Assembly (NCBI GenBank): GCA_964522525.1
Contig: CAZFWG010000006.1
Coordinates: 1 to 64,000, forward strand
Direction: 5' to 3'
Source of the DNA: CAYUYV01 sp964522525
GTDB lineage: Bacteria; Pseudomonadota; Alphaproteobacteria; JAJFIK01
Length of the DNA stretch: 64,000 bases
This document shows positions 42,935 through 51,745 of the stretch, one piece after another. How positions within the stretch are numbered: position 1 is the first letter of the stretch; the number at the start of each line of letters is the position of its first letter. Both the position numbers and the translations under genes were made by a program. The notes beneath the pieces are model-generated. The model made no database searches, was not told where the DNA came from, and worked only from the letters and a program-made list of their open reading frames with translations.

Positions 42935-43273
42935 ATGGCTACCTATTCGTCACACCTCCCAACCATCTTCGGGGCGCTCTCTGACCCAACACGCTTGGCT
43001 GTTGTGTCCCAGCTGCTTGAGGGCCCTGCTTCGGTTTCGTCCTTGGCCGAACCGCATGGAATGGCGCGTCAGTCGTTCATGAAGCACCTCAAGGTGCTGG
43101 AAGCTGCCGGGGTCGTCCGCTCAACAAAAAAGGGCCGTGTAAGAACTGTTGCACTCAGACCGAACGCCTTGGCGCAGGTTGAAGACTGGGCAAGTCTGCA
43201 TCGTGCACGTGTCGAAAGCGAATTGGATCGCCTCGGAGAATTTCTCAAAACGGAGACCGGGAATGACAGATGA
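42935..43273 (+). CDS. ArsR-family winged-helix regulator
   Basis: A 112-residue helix-turn-helix protein: FGALSDPTRLAVVSQLLEGP, VSSLAEPHGMARQSFMKHLK and VVRSTKKGRVRTVAL. No metal-binding Cys pair is present, which fits the ArsR subgroup paired with SRPBCC proteins. It overlaps the SRPBCC gene by 11 bases. Confidence 0.85.
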   Translation: MATYSSHLPTIFGALSDPTRLAVVSQLLEGPASVSSLAEPHGMARQSFMKHLKVLEAAGVVRSTKKGRVRTVALRPNALAQVEDWASLHRARVESELDRLGEFLKTETGNDR

Positions 43274-43718
43274 ACAGCCACGTGCAGACAGCTTTGAAAT
43301 AGAACGCTTTTATCCGAATTCCCGTGACCATGTCTGGGCGGCATGGGCTGATCGCGAGAGGAAGTCCAAATGGTTCGGGAATGGCCTCACCGAGATGGAC
43401 TTTCGTGTCGGAGGTGTCGAACGCGGAGCCTTCAGCAACGACATGGGCGAACACAGGAAAGAAGCGACGTTCTTCGACATCAAGGAAAAGTCCCGCATCA
43501 TCTACGCTTACTCCATGGCCATGAACGGAACCGTCCACACGATTTCACTTGCGACGGTTCTATTTGAAGACGAAGGCGATGGAACTCGACTAACCTATAA
43601 GGAACAGATGTGCGTTATTCCTCCAAGTGACGGTGCAGAGGGTCGGAAACACGGATGGGGCGCGTTGCTGGATCGGTTGCATTCGTATTTGTCTGATGAC
43701 TCGGTTCCCGCCAAGTAA
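43263..43718 (+). CDS. SRPBCC (START-like/AHA1) domain protein
   Basis: A 151-residue protein with the AHA1-type pattern: FEIERFYPNSRDHVWAAWAD, KWFGNGLTEMDFRVGG, ATFFDIKEKSRIIYAYSM and a closing HGWGALLDRLHSYL. These bind hydrophobic ligands. ATG 43263 lies inside the ArsR gene; the two are routinely found as a coupled pair in bacteria, with the regulator repressing the unit. Confidence 0.85.
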   Translation: MTDEQPRADSFEIERFYPNSRDHVWAAWADRERKSKWFGNGLTEMDFRVGGVERGAFSNDMGEHRKEATFFDIKEKSRIIYAYSMAMNGTVHTISLATVLFEDEGDGTRLTYKEQMCVIPPSDGAEGRKHGWGALLDRLHSYLSDDSVPAK

Positions 43719-44081
43719 GTAGGGTTCCAGGTCCCCGCTCATCTTATGCAGCCATTCGCTGCATCCTGACGAAGGCGAGGTTGGGCTTAAGGCCGCCGCT
43801 CACCGTAGACCGGACCAACGACTGATTCCGGCGATTCGTACTAAACGCCGGCCGACCGATTTTGGGCGTTTATCGCCTAACCCACCCGGGGCCTGCTTGG
43901 GTTAGGAAAGGGCAGTTGCGGAACGAGCCGATTGACTAAGTTTCGTCCAATTTTGAACTTTGAACCTGGTAGGTGTCCGCGTCACAGTTCGAACAGGATT
44001 TGCGCAGGTGTTCCATGACCAGCACACAAGATCAGCTGGAACTAAACATCTAAAGGGGCACGTTTTTCCCGGTCCGATACA
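43719..44081. other. 363-base intergenic region without a recognisable gene
   Basis: No credible frame on either strand. It holds two hairpins: ATGCAGC/GCTGCAT (43746-43764) and CCTAACCCA/TGGGTTAGG (43876-43906), the first 27 bases past the SRPBCC stop. Transcripts of convergent genes end here. Confidence 0.6.
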
Positions 44082-45230
44082 TCATTCGGTCAGGGGATAG
44101 CGTTCAACGGCACGCAGTTCCTTGATGTACTCGCCCACGACCTGCCACCAGGGCATGGGCTTGAAGCCGCGTTTCCGGTTCTCGAAGCCGATGCGATAAA
44201 GCAGGGCATACTGATCGGCGAGGCTCTTATAGGCGTTCCACAGAGAACTGGTGCTGTCCCAGATATGGGTCGCTTCCGCGCCCGCGCCGTTGATCTCGAT
44301 GATCAGGAAATTCTCGCCCCGCTGAAGATCCTCCAGGGTCGGAAAACGCACATCGAACCGACCGAAATAGAACTCGGGGATGGCCTGGGCGATCCGCTCG
44401 AAGGCCTCTGTCATTGCCGGCGTGATGTAGTCCCCGCCATCCTTGAAAATGGTTCCCCGGCTGTGGCTCCCGGCAAACGCCAGGCGAAAGGGTTTGCCCT
44501 CGGGTAGGATGAGATCCAGGTGATCCGCATGCCGCGGCAAATAGACGGCGGCCATGCGCCCGGCCCTTGGATCCCTCTCAATCAGTTCCTTCAGCGTGGA
44601 GATGCCATCGCCCACCACATAGGGGAAATATTTGAGTGTCAGGGAGTAAAGCCGGCCCTTCTTTTCACTCGGCAGGCGGACATAGAATACACCGGCTTCC
44701 GCTTCGTACGGAATAAAGGCCTGGAGCACGACAAGCCGGCCGCGCGGGAACCCGGCCATGTAGTCGCGCAACTCCTCAGGGGTCTTTGCAAGACGGACGC
44801 CCGCCCCCCGGCTGCCCACATCGGGTTTTGCGACAATGGGCCAGCCCAGATTGTCCGCCTCGATACGATCGAGCGCCTGACGCCACAACACGTCGAGATC
44901 GACCTCCGGAGGCATGGGAATGCCGGCGTAGGGGGAAATGAGCGCGCGCGCTTGCGGGTCGGTGATCGTGTCGAGGACATCGAGTTTCGACTCCCCGATC
45001 AGGCCGCCGGCCGGAAACATCGGATTGGAAATTGTCGGCAACGTAAGGCCGCGATAGCGCAGGCCCAGAAGCGCCCATTGCACGAAGAGCGGGAAATAGA
45101 AGAAACCCGGCCGCCAAAGCTCGAATTTGGATAGGACGGGGGCGGATTTTTCCAGGGGCGGAAGGCCGCCATGCATGCCGCCCTTGTGGAAGTGGCTGGT
45201 ATCGCCAGAGCAGGTTATCGGCTTGTCCAT
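44082..45230 (-). CDS. ATP-grasp (D-Ala-D-Ala ligase-like) enzyme
   Basis: A 382-residue protein from ATG 45230. It has an N-terminal hydrophobic/aromatic part (FELWRPGFFYFPLFVQWALL), then ATP-grasp motifs: GWPIVAKPDVGSRGAGVRL, RLVVLQAFIPYEAEAGVFYV, FGRFDVRFPTLEDLQRG and the metal-binding FLIIEINGAGAEATH. It is predicted to ligate a carboxylate to an amine; the aromatic N-terminus suggests membrane contact. Its start overlaps the stop of the DedA gene (ATGA), so production is coupled. A cell-envelope substrate is inferred. Confidence 0.8.
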   Translation of the reverse strand: MDKPITCSGDTSHFHKGGMHGGLPPLEKSAPVLSKFELWRPGFFYFPLFVQWALLGLRYRGLTLPTISNPMFPAGGLIGESKLDVLDTITDPQARALISPYAGIPMPPEVDLDVLWRQALDRIEADNLGWPIVAKPDVGSRGAGVRLAKTPEELRDYMAGFPRGRLVVLQAFIPYEAEAGVFYVRLPSEKKGRLYSLTLKYFPYVVGDGISTLKELIERDPRAGRMAAVYLPRHADHLDLILPEGKPFRLAFAGSHSRGTIFKDGGDYITPAMTEAFERIAQAIPEFYFGRFDVRFPTLEDLQRGENFLIIEINGAGAEATHIWDSTSSLWNAYKSLADQYALLYRIGFENRKRGFKPMPWWQVVGEYIKELRAVERYPLTE

Positions 45231-45841
45231 CACGCGCCGGCTCCATTCGACTCCGATCCGGCGACGCGTTTGGCGATCAGTCGGGGAAGAACGACCGCCG
45301 CGGCCAAAAGGGTCAGCCCCACGATCCAGCTCCAATTGCCCAGATACTCAACAGCCGCCTGGCCGGAACTGTAGACGAGGCCGAAAAAGACGGTCGTCCA
45401 GACGGCCGCCGCGACGATCGCGATCAGGGCGAAACGCACAAAGGAAACCCGGAAGAACCCGCTGGCGGTATAGGTCGGCAGGCGCAGGCCCGGAACGGAC
45501 CTTGCGCCGAACAGGGTGAGGATCAATCGCTGGTCGAGCCATTTTCGCCCCTGGCGCAGGCGTTTCAGGCCGATCTTGCGCCTGAGCCAGGCCCGGCCAG
45601 CGGCCACATAGCCCAAGCCGTAAAGCCCAAGATCACCGCAGATAATGCCCACATAGAGGGCGGACAGGGCAACGCCCGGATGCACAAGGCCTTCCGCGGC
45701 CATCACGCCCGCGCCGACCGTTGCGGCATCTTCCAGGATGAAGGTGGCCGCGATGATCGCCAGAAACAGGAACACAGGGTTCTCGGCCATCTGGCGGAAC
45801 CATTCGATCAGCATGTCGCTGGATTCTTCGCCCATGCCCAT
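45230..45841 (-). CDS. DedA-family membrane protein
   Basis: A 203-residue protein with several helices and DedA/SNARE-associated signatures: FILEDAATVGAGVMAAEGLV, ICGDLGLYGLGYVAAG, and GARSVPGLRLPTYTASGFFR with the conserved Arg residues. DedA proteins are linked to lipid-carrier flipping (undecaprenyl phosphate or phosphatidylethanolamine). The acidic ED pair in helix 1 is present. Start among 45841, 45835 and 45814 is uncertain. Confidence 0.8.
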   Translation of the reverse strand: MGMGEESSDMLIEWFRQMAENPVFLFLAIIAATFILEDAATVGAGVMAAEGLVHPGVALSALYVGIICGDLGLYGLGYVAAGRAWLRRKIGLKRLRQGRKWLDQRLILTLFGARSVPGLRLPTYTASGFFRVSFVRFALIAIVAAAVWTTVFFGLVYSSGQAAVEYLGNWSWIVGLTLLAAAVVLPRLIAKRVAGSESNGAGA

Positions 45842-45921
45842 GGTGTGCCTGTCTCTTTGTTGATCCCCCAGCGGTTTGCCGTGGAGATGGTGAGTTTGAG
45901 CCTAGACCGAGTCCCTGGGGC

Positions 45922-46851
45922 TCAACGGGGCCCCATCAGTTCGGTCACCCGAAGCACGGCCGCGTCGATCGAGGGTTTCGAATTCCAGGGCAGAAAGTGG
46001 TTGACGCCTTCCAGGACGACAATCTCCAGGCGATCAGTCCCTGTGAACCGGTTTTCCATAAAGGCAACATTCTCAAAGGGCACGAGGTCATCTTCCGTCC
46101 CGTGGACAATGACGACGGGCAGGTCCACTTCGCCGAGCTTTACGGCGAGCGCGGCCAATTCGGGTTCAAGCGCAATCAGTTCGCGGTTGGCGTTGCGAAT
46201 GGCGCGGGGCAGGAGGCTGCGCACGAGGGGCCATTCCCCGAAGCGCTGAAGCGGATGGATTTTCTCCAGATTTGGATCAAGGGAACCTGCGGCGATCACG
46301 AGACCGCCGATCTTGTCCGGGTGATCGACGGCGGCCCGCGCCACGATCGGCCCGCCCAGGGAATGCCCCACCAGGATGGGCTTGGCGCCGCCCTGTTTCT
46401 CGAGAAAGGGCAAAAGCGCCGCCGCCTGGGCTTCAAGGGAGGTCACGGCGCCCCGTTCCGGGCCGCTCTCGCCAAATCCCGGCCGGTCGAGCGATATGGC
46501 GTGGAAGCGCGTCTGGCCCGGCGCCAGATAGTCCGCCCAGCCCGTCGCCGCGCCCGGTGTGCCATGGACATAAATCACGCGGGGGCTTTCCGGGTCGCCT
46601 CCCTGCAAATAGCTCACGGTCACCGGTTCCTCAACGGAAGGACGCAGAGCCTCCAGGGTCACCGTTTGCCGGTCGAGGGCGGAGATGTCCGGATCGCGCA
46701 TCTCCGGGCGCGGCACGCCGCAGGCCGGCACCGCCAGCATCAGGCCGATGACGTGCAAGACCCGCCACGGTTTGGGGACCTTGATGCCGTTTGGCAGGGG
46801 AATGATCGTGCGCGGCGCGGGCGCGCGGGCTGGCCGGGGCATGTGAGTCAT
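45922..46851 (-). CDS. Alpha/beta hydrolase, probably lipid-anchored or exported
   Basis: About 309 residues. Hydrolase core: VIYVHGTPGAATGWADYL (oxyanion loop), the nucleophile Ser in LVGHSLGGPI, the acid near VVIVHGTEDDLVPFEN and the His in GVNHFLPW. Near the N-terminus VLHVIGLMLAVPACGVP resembles a lipobox, which suggests a lipoprotein with a shorter true N-terminus; no good ribosome binding site settles the start. Substrate unknown. Confidence 0.75.
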   Translation of the reverse strand: MTHMPRPARAPAPRTIIPLPNGIKVPKPWRVLHVIGLMLAVPACGVPRPEMRDPDISALDRQTVTLEALRPSVEEPVTVSYLQGGDPESPRVIYVHGTPGAATGWADYLAPGQTRFHAISLDRPGFGESGPERGAVTSLEAQAAALLPFLEKQGGAKPILVGHSLGGPIVARAAVDHPDKIGGLVIAAGSLDPNLEKIHPLQRFGEWPLVRSLLPRAIRNANRELIALEPELAALAVKLGEVDLPVVIVHGTEDDLVPFENVAFMENRFTGTDRLEIVVLEGVNHFLPWNSKPSIDAAVLRVTELMGPR

Positions 46852-47148
46852 GAAGCATCGAAACACTGTTAGGGCAACGCGGCCGCCATCTTTGATCGGG
46901 GGACCGGCCCGTTGCGCAGACGAAACACGGGGCAACGCAAGGCAACATAAGGTGCATCGTCTGAAATGCACGTCACGGCAACCATAAAAAGAAAGAGAGC
47001 GTCGGCCCTTACCCAATCCGCGCGGCCGCCTGTCGATCGTGGCGGTAATCTAGCGAATTTTCAGGGGACGGGTGATCACGAGCGCGTTGGCGGGGCGGGG
47101 GCGGACGGGATCGTCCGCCATACCGGCCGTTTTCAAGGTCGAACGTGC

Positions 47149-47871
47149 CTAGAAGAGCTCTTCCAGCATCTTGTCCACGTCGTCCTGGCTCACGCCTTCT
47201 CCCTCGCGGGCGGGACCGGAATTCAGCAATTGGTCTTCCGGCGCCTCGCTCTGGGGATCGGGAACGCCCCAGATCTCGATCATGGAATTCACGCGCTGTT
47301 CAAGATAGCGCAGGACATTGACAACTTTATTTGTCCGCTGCCCCGTTATGTCCTGGAACGTGCAAGCCGTGAAGATATCGGTCACTTGCGCTTCGAGCCG
47401 GTCGCACAGCACGTCGTCTACGCTGGCTGCCCGCAGCTCCGGAATGGTGTTCTGGATGTTTTCCGCCGCCCCCAGAATATCCGACGTGGCCCGTTCCGTC
47501 GCCGTGACGATGACGTCGAGCTCTTCCGTTGCCGCCATGATGCGGTTGCTGCTGGCGACCTCGGGTCTGATGGAAGCGATCTCAGAGCGGGTTTGGGAGA
47601 TGGCCTCGGCCATGCCCTCCAGCTCCTTTTTCATCATCTCCAGACGGACATTGGCACGCTGACTGTCAAGGGACGTGCGCACGCCGTCAATGGCATCGAG
47701 GATGTCGCGGGTCTCGCCGCTGCGGGCCCGCCGCTCCACCTCCCGCAGAAACCATCGACCAAGCGGCATTCTCCGGATCGCCTGCTCGAGGGTTGCGAAG
47801 GTCCGTTCATCTGTTGACAGATGAACAACCTCCGATCCCTCCGACGGTTGTTGGGATTCTGCTTGTGCCAT
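47149..47871 (-). CDS. cheZ: CheZ protein phosphatase
   Basis: A 240-residue long-helix protein. The active-site segment FQDITGQRTNKVVNVL carries the catalytic Gln that dephosphorylates CheY-P. The acidic C-terminal peptide SQDDVDKMLEELF after a flexible linker is the CheY-tethering helix. It follows cheY by 17 bases, so the pair tunes flagellar switching; CheZ is far from universal in alphaproteobacteria. Confidence 0.92.
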   Translation of the reverse strand: MAQAESQQPSEGSEVVHLSTDERTFATLEQAIRRMPLGRWFLREVERRARSGETRDILDAIDGVRTSLDSQRANVRLEMMKKELEGMAEAISQTRSEIASIRPEVASSNRIMAATEELDVIVTATERATSDILGAAENIQNTIPELRAASVDDVLCDRLEAQVTDIFTACTFQDITGQRTNKVVNVLRYLEQRVNSMIEIWGVPDPQSEAPEDQLLNSGPAREGEGVSQDDVDKMLEELF

Positions 47872-47888
47872 GGTCTGTCTCCCTGGCC

Positions 47889-48263
47889 CTAAGCGGCCCG
47901 GCCCGGGAGGATGGCATTGATCTTCTGCTCAAGTGTCGCCGCGTTGAACGGCTTCACGATATAGTTGTTCACGCCCGCCTTTTTGGCCGCCACCACGTTT
48001 TCCGTCTTGGATTCGGCCGTGACCATGATGAAAGGCATCGCCTTCAGCTTTTCATCGGCGCGAACTTCCTTCAGGAGTTCGTAGCCGGTCATGGGCTCCA
48101 TGTTCCAGTCGGATATCACAAGGCCGTAATTCCCCCGACGCAGCTTGGCCAATGCCGACGATCCGTCTTCGGCCTCGTCGACGTCGTTATAGCCAATCTG
48201 CGACAGAAGGTTGCGGATGATCCGCCGCATGGTGTTGTAGTCGTCCACAACGAGAACCTTCAT
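47889..48263 (-). CDS. cheY: Chemotaxis response regulator CheY
   Basis: A 124-residue single receiver domain: VLVVDDYNTMRRIIRNLL (acidic pocket), phospho-acceptor in LVISDWNMEPMTGYELL, MVTAESKTENV and the Lys in NYIVKPF. Sequence is close to classical CheY, including WNM around the acceptor Asp. First gene of the cheY-cheZ unit. Confidence 0.95.
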   Translation of the reverse strand: MKVLVVDDYNTMRRIIRNLLSQIGYNDVDEAEDGSSALAKLRRGNYGLVISDWNMEPMTGYELLKEVRADEKLKAMPFIMVTAESKTENVVAAKKAGVNNYIVKPFNAATLEQKINAILPGRAA

Positions 48264-48426
48264 CGCTCCGCTTCCTTCACCCTAATAGTCCCTTCACCGG
48301 GCAGATCAGACGGTGTGAAGACTGGCAGACACTCCTTAGCAAGCGGTTACGCCCCGTGGCGCCGCGACGCAAAATGATGAATGATGACGGATCGGCTCGC
48401 CGTGAAAAAAGGGAGGAAGAGCCTTG

Positions 48427-49290
48427 ATGGATGCGTCACTTCAGATGAGCGGCAAAGCTGTTGTGGTGACCGGCGCAACGGACGGCATTGGCCGCATCAC
48501 CGCCTTGAGGCTTGCCCAGAAGGGGGCCCATGTCGGCGTGGTTGGCCGCAATCGGCAGAAGGTGGAAACCGTCTGCGCGGCTCTTGAGCGGGAGGCGCCG
48601 AACGGCCGCCTCGAACCCTATGTGGCCGATCTGTCCGAGCTGTCCCAAATTCACACGCTTGCTGATGAGATCAAGAACCGTCAGGGGCAGCTCTCCGTGC
48701 TCGTCAATAATGCGGGCGCCATGTTCACCAGCCGTCAGGTGAGTGCTGACGGCTTGGAAATGACCTTTGCCCTCAATCATCTGAGCTACTACGTCCTGAC
48801 CCATCTCCTGCTCGACAGCTTGAGGGCGGACGGCATGGGGCGGATCGTTAATGTCTCGTCCGTGGCCCATCGCCATGTGGGCGTCGATTTCGCCGACCTG
48901 CAGATGGAAAAGTCCTATTCCGGATGGAAGGCCTATGGCCGTTCCAAACTCTATAATCTGTTTTTCACCTTCGCCCTGGCCCGGCGTCTTGAAGGCCAGT
49001 CCGTGACCGTCAACGCGCTTCACCCGGGCTTTGTGGCCTCGGAATTCGGCAACAACAATACGGGCACGGCTCTTAAATTCCTGTTGGGGCTCGCCAAAAA
49101 AGTGAGCGCGATTTCTCCGGAAGAAGGGGCGCGGACCAGCCTCTATCTGGCCACCTCCCCGGATGTGGAGGGCGTGACCGGGGAGTATTTTGAGAAATGC
49201 CGGATCGCCGCGCCGTCGCCCACGGCCCGCTCCCAGGAAAAGGCCGAGAGGCTGTGGGAGGTCAGCCGCACCCTGACCGGATTGGGATGA
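48427..49290 (+). CDS. SDR-family oxidoreductase (retinol-dehydrogenase-like)
   Basis: A 287-residue SDR. VVTGATDGIGRITALRLAQ, VVGRNRQKVE (Arg after the second strand suggests NADP), VNNAGAMF, the catalytic Ser in VNVSSVAH and the YGRSK form of YxxxK. HPGFVASEFG and the long C-terminus fit the retinol-dehydrogenase/WWOX-like branch. ATG 48427 with GGAGGAAG upstream. Divergent from cheY. Confidence 0.88.
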   Translation: MDASLQMSGKAVVVTGATDGIGRITALRLAQKGAHVGVVGRNRQKVETVCAALEREAPNGRLEPYVADLSELSQIHTLADEIKNRQGQLSVLVNNAGAMFTSRQVSADGLEMTFALNHLSYYVLTHLLLDSLRADGMGRIVNVSSVAHRHVGVDFADLQMEKSYSGWKAYGRSKLYNLFFTFALARRLEGQSVTVNALHPGFVASEFGNNNTGTALKFLLGLAKKVSAISPEEGARTSLYLATSPDVEGVTGEYFEKCRIAAPSPTARSQEKAERLWEVSRTLTGLG

Positions 49291-49323
49291 CCCATGACAT
49301 TTGAGGCCGAACGAGGCGGGTCC

Positions 49324-49938
49324 ATGACCCTGCCCCTTGATATCGATAGCGTGAAGGGCTTTCTGGAAACGGATGAAGGTGAGGCCCTCTACAGGGCGGC
49401 CCTTGAGTCGGGGCATTTGGGCCCGTGCCTCGAAATCGGCAGCTATTGCGGCAGGTCGACGGTCTATCTGGGGACGGCCGCGCGGGCGGCGGGAACGGTC
49501 CTGTTTGCCCTGGACCATCATCGGGGGTCGGAGGAAAACCAACCGGGCTGGGAATATCATGACCCGTCCCTGTGGGACGACAAGGCCGGGGCGCTCGACA
49601 CCCTACCGGTCTTTCGCGACACCCTTCGCCGGGCCGGCCTCGAGGACAGCGTCGTGGCCCTTGTCGGGCGGTCGGCTACCGTGGCGGCCCATTGGACGAC
49701 GCCGCTGGGCTTCATCTTTATCGATGGCGGCCACTCCATGGCGGCCGCCCTTGACGACTATCGGGGCTGGTCGGGACGGTTGCGGGGCGGCGGGATCCTG
49801 GCCATCCACGATGTCTTTCCTGATCCGGCGGACGGCGGACGGCCTCCTTACGAAATCTATCGCATGGCGCTGGCGTCGGGTCAGTTCGAGGAGGTCGGTT
49901 CGTTACGCTCGCTGCGCTTCCTGCGCAAGATCCCTTGA
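49324..49938 (+). CDS. Class I SAM-dependent methyltransferase
   Basis: About 204 residues. The SAM loop is CLEIGSYCGRSTVYLGTAA; ALDHHRGSEENQPG and the later FIFIDGGHSMAAALDDY are typical of the Methyltransf_24 group. ATG 49324 (GAGGCGGG upstream) preferred over 49294. It faces the GT4-methyltransferase-toroid operon tail to tail, five bases apart, so a shared pathway is possible. Confidence 0.78.
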   Translation: MTLPLDIDSVKGFLETDEGEALYRAALESGHLGPCLEIGSYCGRSTVYLGTAARAAGTVLFALDHHRGSEENQPGWEYHDPSLWDDKAGALDTLPVFRDTLRRAGLEDSVVALVGRSATVAAHWTTPLGFIFIDGGHSMAAALDDYRGWSGRLRGGGILAIHDVFPDPADGGRPPYEIYRMALASGQFEEVGSLRSLRFLRKIP

Positions 49939-49943
49939 GAGGC

Positions 49944-51011
49944 TCAAGGCTGCGTGGATTTTGTGAAAAGGCTGGACGCGGGGGAGAGGCCGAGCAGGGC
50001 GTCCGCGGCGAGCACGGCGGCGGCGGCCGTCCAGGCGGGTTTTTCATCGGGCCATGGCACGCCGTGTTCGAACTGATAACCCATCCAATAGGTATCATCC
50101 GTGTCCCGCCATTGGTGCTGCCAGGAATAGACTTCCGCGGCCCTGGCTGAGTCTCCCGCCGCCAGCAGGGCCAGCACCAGCTCGCAACTCTCCGCGATCG
50201 TCACCCAGGGCTGATCCACCACACAACGGCACCCGAGCCCCTCGGCAACGAATTCGTCCCAGCGGGAGGTGAGCCGGGCGCCAGCCTCTGGACCCGTCAG
50301 GACACCGCCCAAAACTGGATAGTACCAGTCCATGGAGAAGCGGCTCTTGCTCTCCCATTGCCGATCGAAGCGTTCCGGCTTGGTGCGCAGGGCGTCACCC
50401 AGGAGCCGGCGGGCTTCGAGCCAGTCGGCCCGGGGATGGTCCGTCTCCACCGAAATTTGATATGCACACCACAGACTTTTGTGGATGGAGCTGCAACCGG
50501 TGACGAGGGCGTCGTCCTCCGGCGTCCCGTCATCCTGGGCAGCCCACCGAATGTCGCCATGGGCGGACTGGTAGCCGAGGACGAAGTCGATGGCCCGTTC
50601 GATCATGGGCCAGAAAGTGTTGAGAAAGGCGCGATCGCCGGTCACAAGATAATAGTGCCATATGCCGGTGGCCGGGTAGGCGCAGAAATTCGTGTCGCGC
50701 AGACGTTTTTCCCGATTTCCGTCCCCGGTATATTTGTTTTCGTCCATGGGCACGGCCGCGCCATACTGGGCCCACCAGGACCCGTCTTCAAGCTGGGTGT
50801 CTTGCAGGAAACCATAGGCTTTGACGGCCGCTTGATGGTCGCCAAGAACCGTCAGTCCCATGGCGGATTCGGTATGGTTCCAGGGGTCGATGACGCCGCC
50901 GTCATACCAGGAGATGGCCCCGTCCGTATCTTGAAGGTCGCGGATACGCCGGTGGGCCCCGTTGAAGAACCCGTCCTCAACGGCCGCTCTGGTGAGATGC
51001 AGGTGGGTCAC
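49944..51011 (-). CDS. Alpha/alpha-toroid protein annotated as prenyltransferase-like
   Basis: A 355-residue protein made of repeated helix pairs with Trp/Asp motifs (DGAISWYDGGVIDPWNHTES, LEDGSWWAQYGA, DTDDTYWMGYQFE). This is the alpha/alpha barrel shared by terpene cyclases, prenyltransferases and some glycoside hydrolases. No DxDD or DDxxD cyclase motif is evident. Its start overlaps the methyltransferase stop by four bases. Last gene of the GT4-methyltransferase-toroid operon. Confidence 0.65.
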   Translation of the reverse strand: MTHLHLTRAAVEDGFFNGAHRRIRDLQDTDGAISWYDGGVIDPWNHTESAMGLTVLGDHQAAVKAYGFLQDTQLEDGSWWAQYGAAVPMDENKYTGDGNREKRLRDTNFCAYPATGIWHYYLVTGDRAFLNTFWPMIERAIDFVLGYQSAHGDIRWAAQDDGTPEDDALVTGCSSIHKSLWCAYQISVETDHPRADWLEARRLLGDALRTKPERFDRQWESKSRFSMDWYYPVLGGVLTGPEAGARLTSRWDEFVAEGLGCRCVVDQPWVTIAESCELVLALLAAGDSARAAEVYSWQHQWRDTDDTYWMGYQFEHGVPWPDEKPAWTAAAAVLAADALLGLSPASSLFTKSTQP

Positions 51012-51745
51012 GGGAGATCGGACTCGGCTACAGGGGTTTCAATACGGTCGAAATAAAGCACCACGCTCTTGCCCATGAGAGGGTCGGCAATACCGGCCAT
51101 GGCGCGGGTGAGCCACGGGCGTTTCATGATGTCCCAAACAAGGAAATTGTGATACTGACGAATGAGCCAGTTCGTGTCCCGCGCGTCCCACATGGCGCAT
51201 TTGAGCCACCAATAGGGGCTGTGCAGACCGTGGGCATAGTGGCGCCGGATGAACCGGAAACCCGCGGCTTCGATTTCCCGGCGCAGCGCCTGGTCCCGAA
51301 AGATGCGGACATGGCCGCCCGGCGTGTTGTGATAGTGCTCGCTGAGGCGCCAGCAGATCCATTCGGGCCAATATCTCGGCACACTGACGGCAAGGCGACC
51401 GCCGGGTTTGATCACACGGGCAATCTCGCCAAGCGCGCCATGGTAGTCCGGGATATGCTCAAGCACCTCGGAACACACGATCGTGTCAAAGACATGGGAC
51501 GGAAAGGGCAGGGCGCCCGCATCCCCGGCGGTGAAGCCGAAACTGGCGGTCCGCCCACTCAGGTCCGGATGCGCCTCGAAGCCCTGCCAGGCCGTGTCGA
51601 GATCATCCGGGTTCAGATCGAGACCGACGAGATGCAGGGCCTTCTCGAAATAGAGCGCATGCATGTGGCGCCCTTCGCCGCAGCCCAAATCAAGGGCCCG
51701 CGCGCCATCCTCAAGCCGGAGAGTTTTCGGGTCGACGGTGAGCAT
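51008..51745 (-). CDS. Class I SAM methyltransferase in GT4 operon
   Basis: A 245-residue protein. ALDLGCGEGRHMHALYFE is the SAM loop; VGLDLNPDDLDTA, VCSEVLEHIPDYHGAL and IARVIKPGGRLAVSVP complete the Methyltransf_11-type domain. The C-terminal third is aromatic and rich in Trp (YWPEWICWRL, SPYWWLKCAMWDA), perhaps binding a lipid-linked substrate. The start at 51745 lies 35 bases inside the GT4 gene end. Confidence 0.82.
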   Translation of the reverse strand: MLTVDPKTLRLEDGARALDLGCGEGRHMHALYFEKALHLVGLDLNPDDLDTAWQGFEAHPDLSGRTASFGFTAGDAGALPFPSHVFDTIVCSEVLEHIPDYHGALGEIARVIKPGGRLAVSVPRYWPEWICWRLSEHYHNTPGGHVRIFRDQALRREIEAAGFRFIRRHYAHGLHSPYWWLKCAMWDARDTNWLIRQYHNFLVWDIMKRPWLTRAMAGIADPLMGKSVVLYFDRIETPVAESDLP

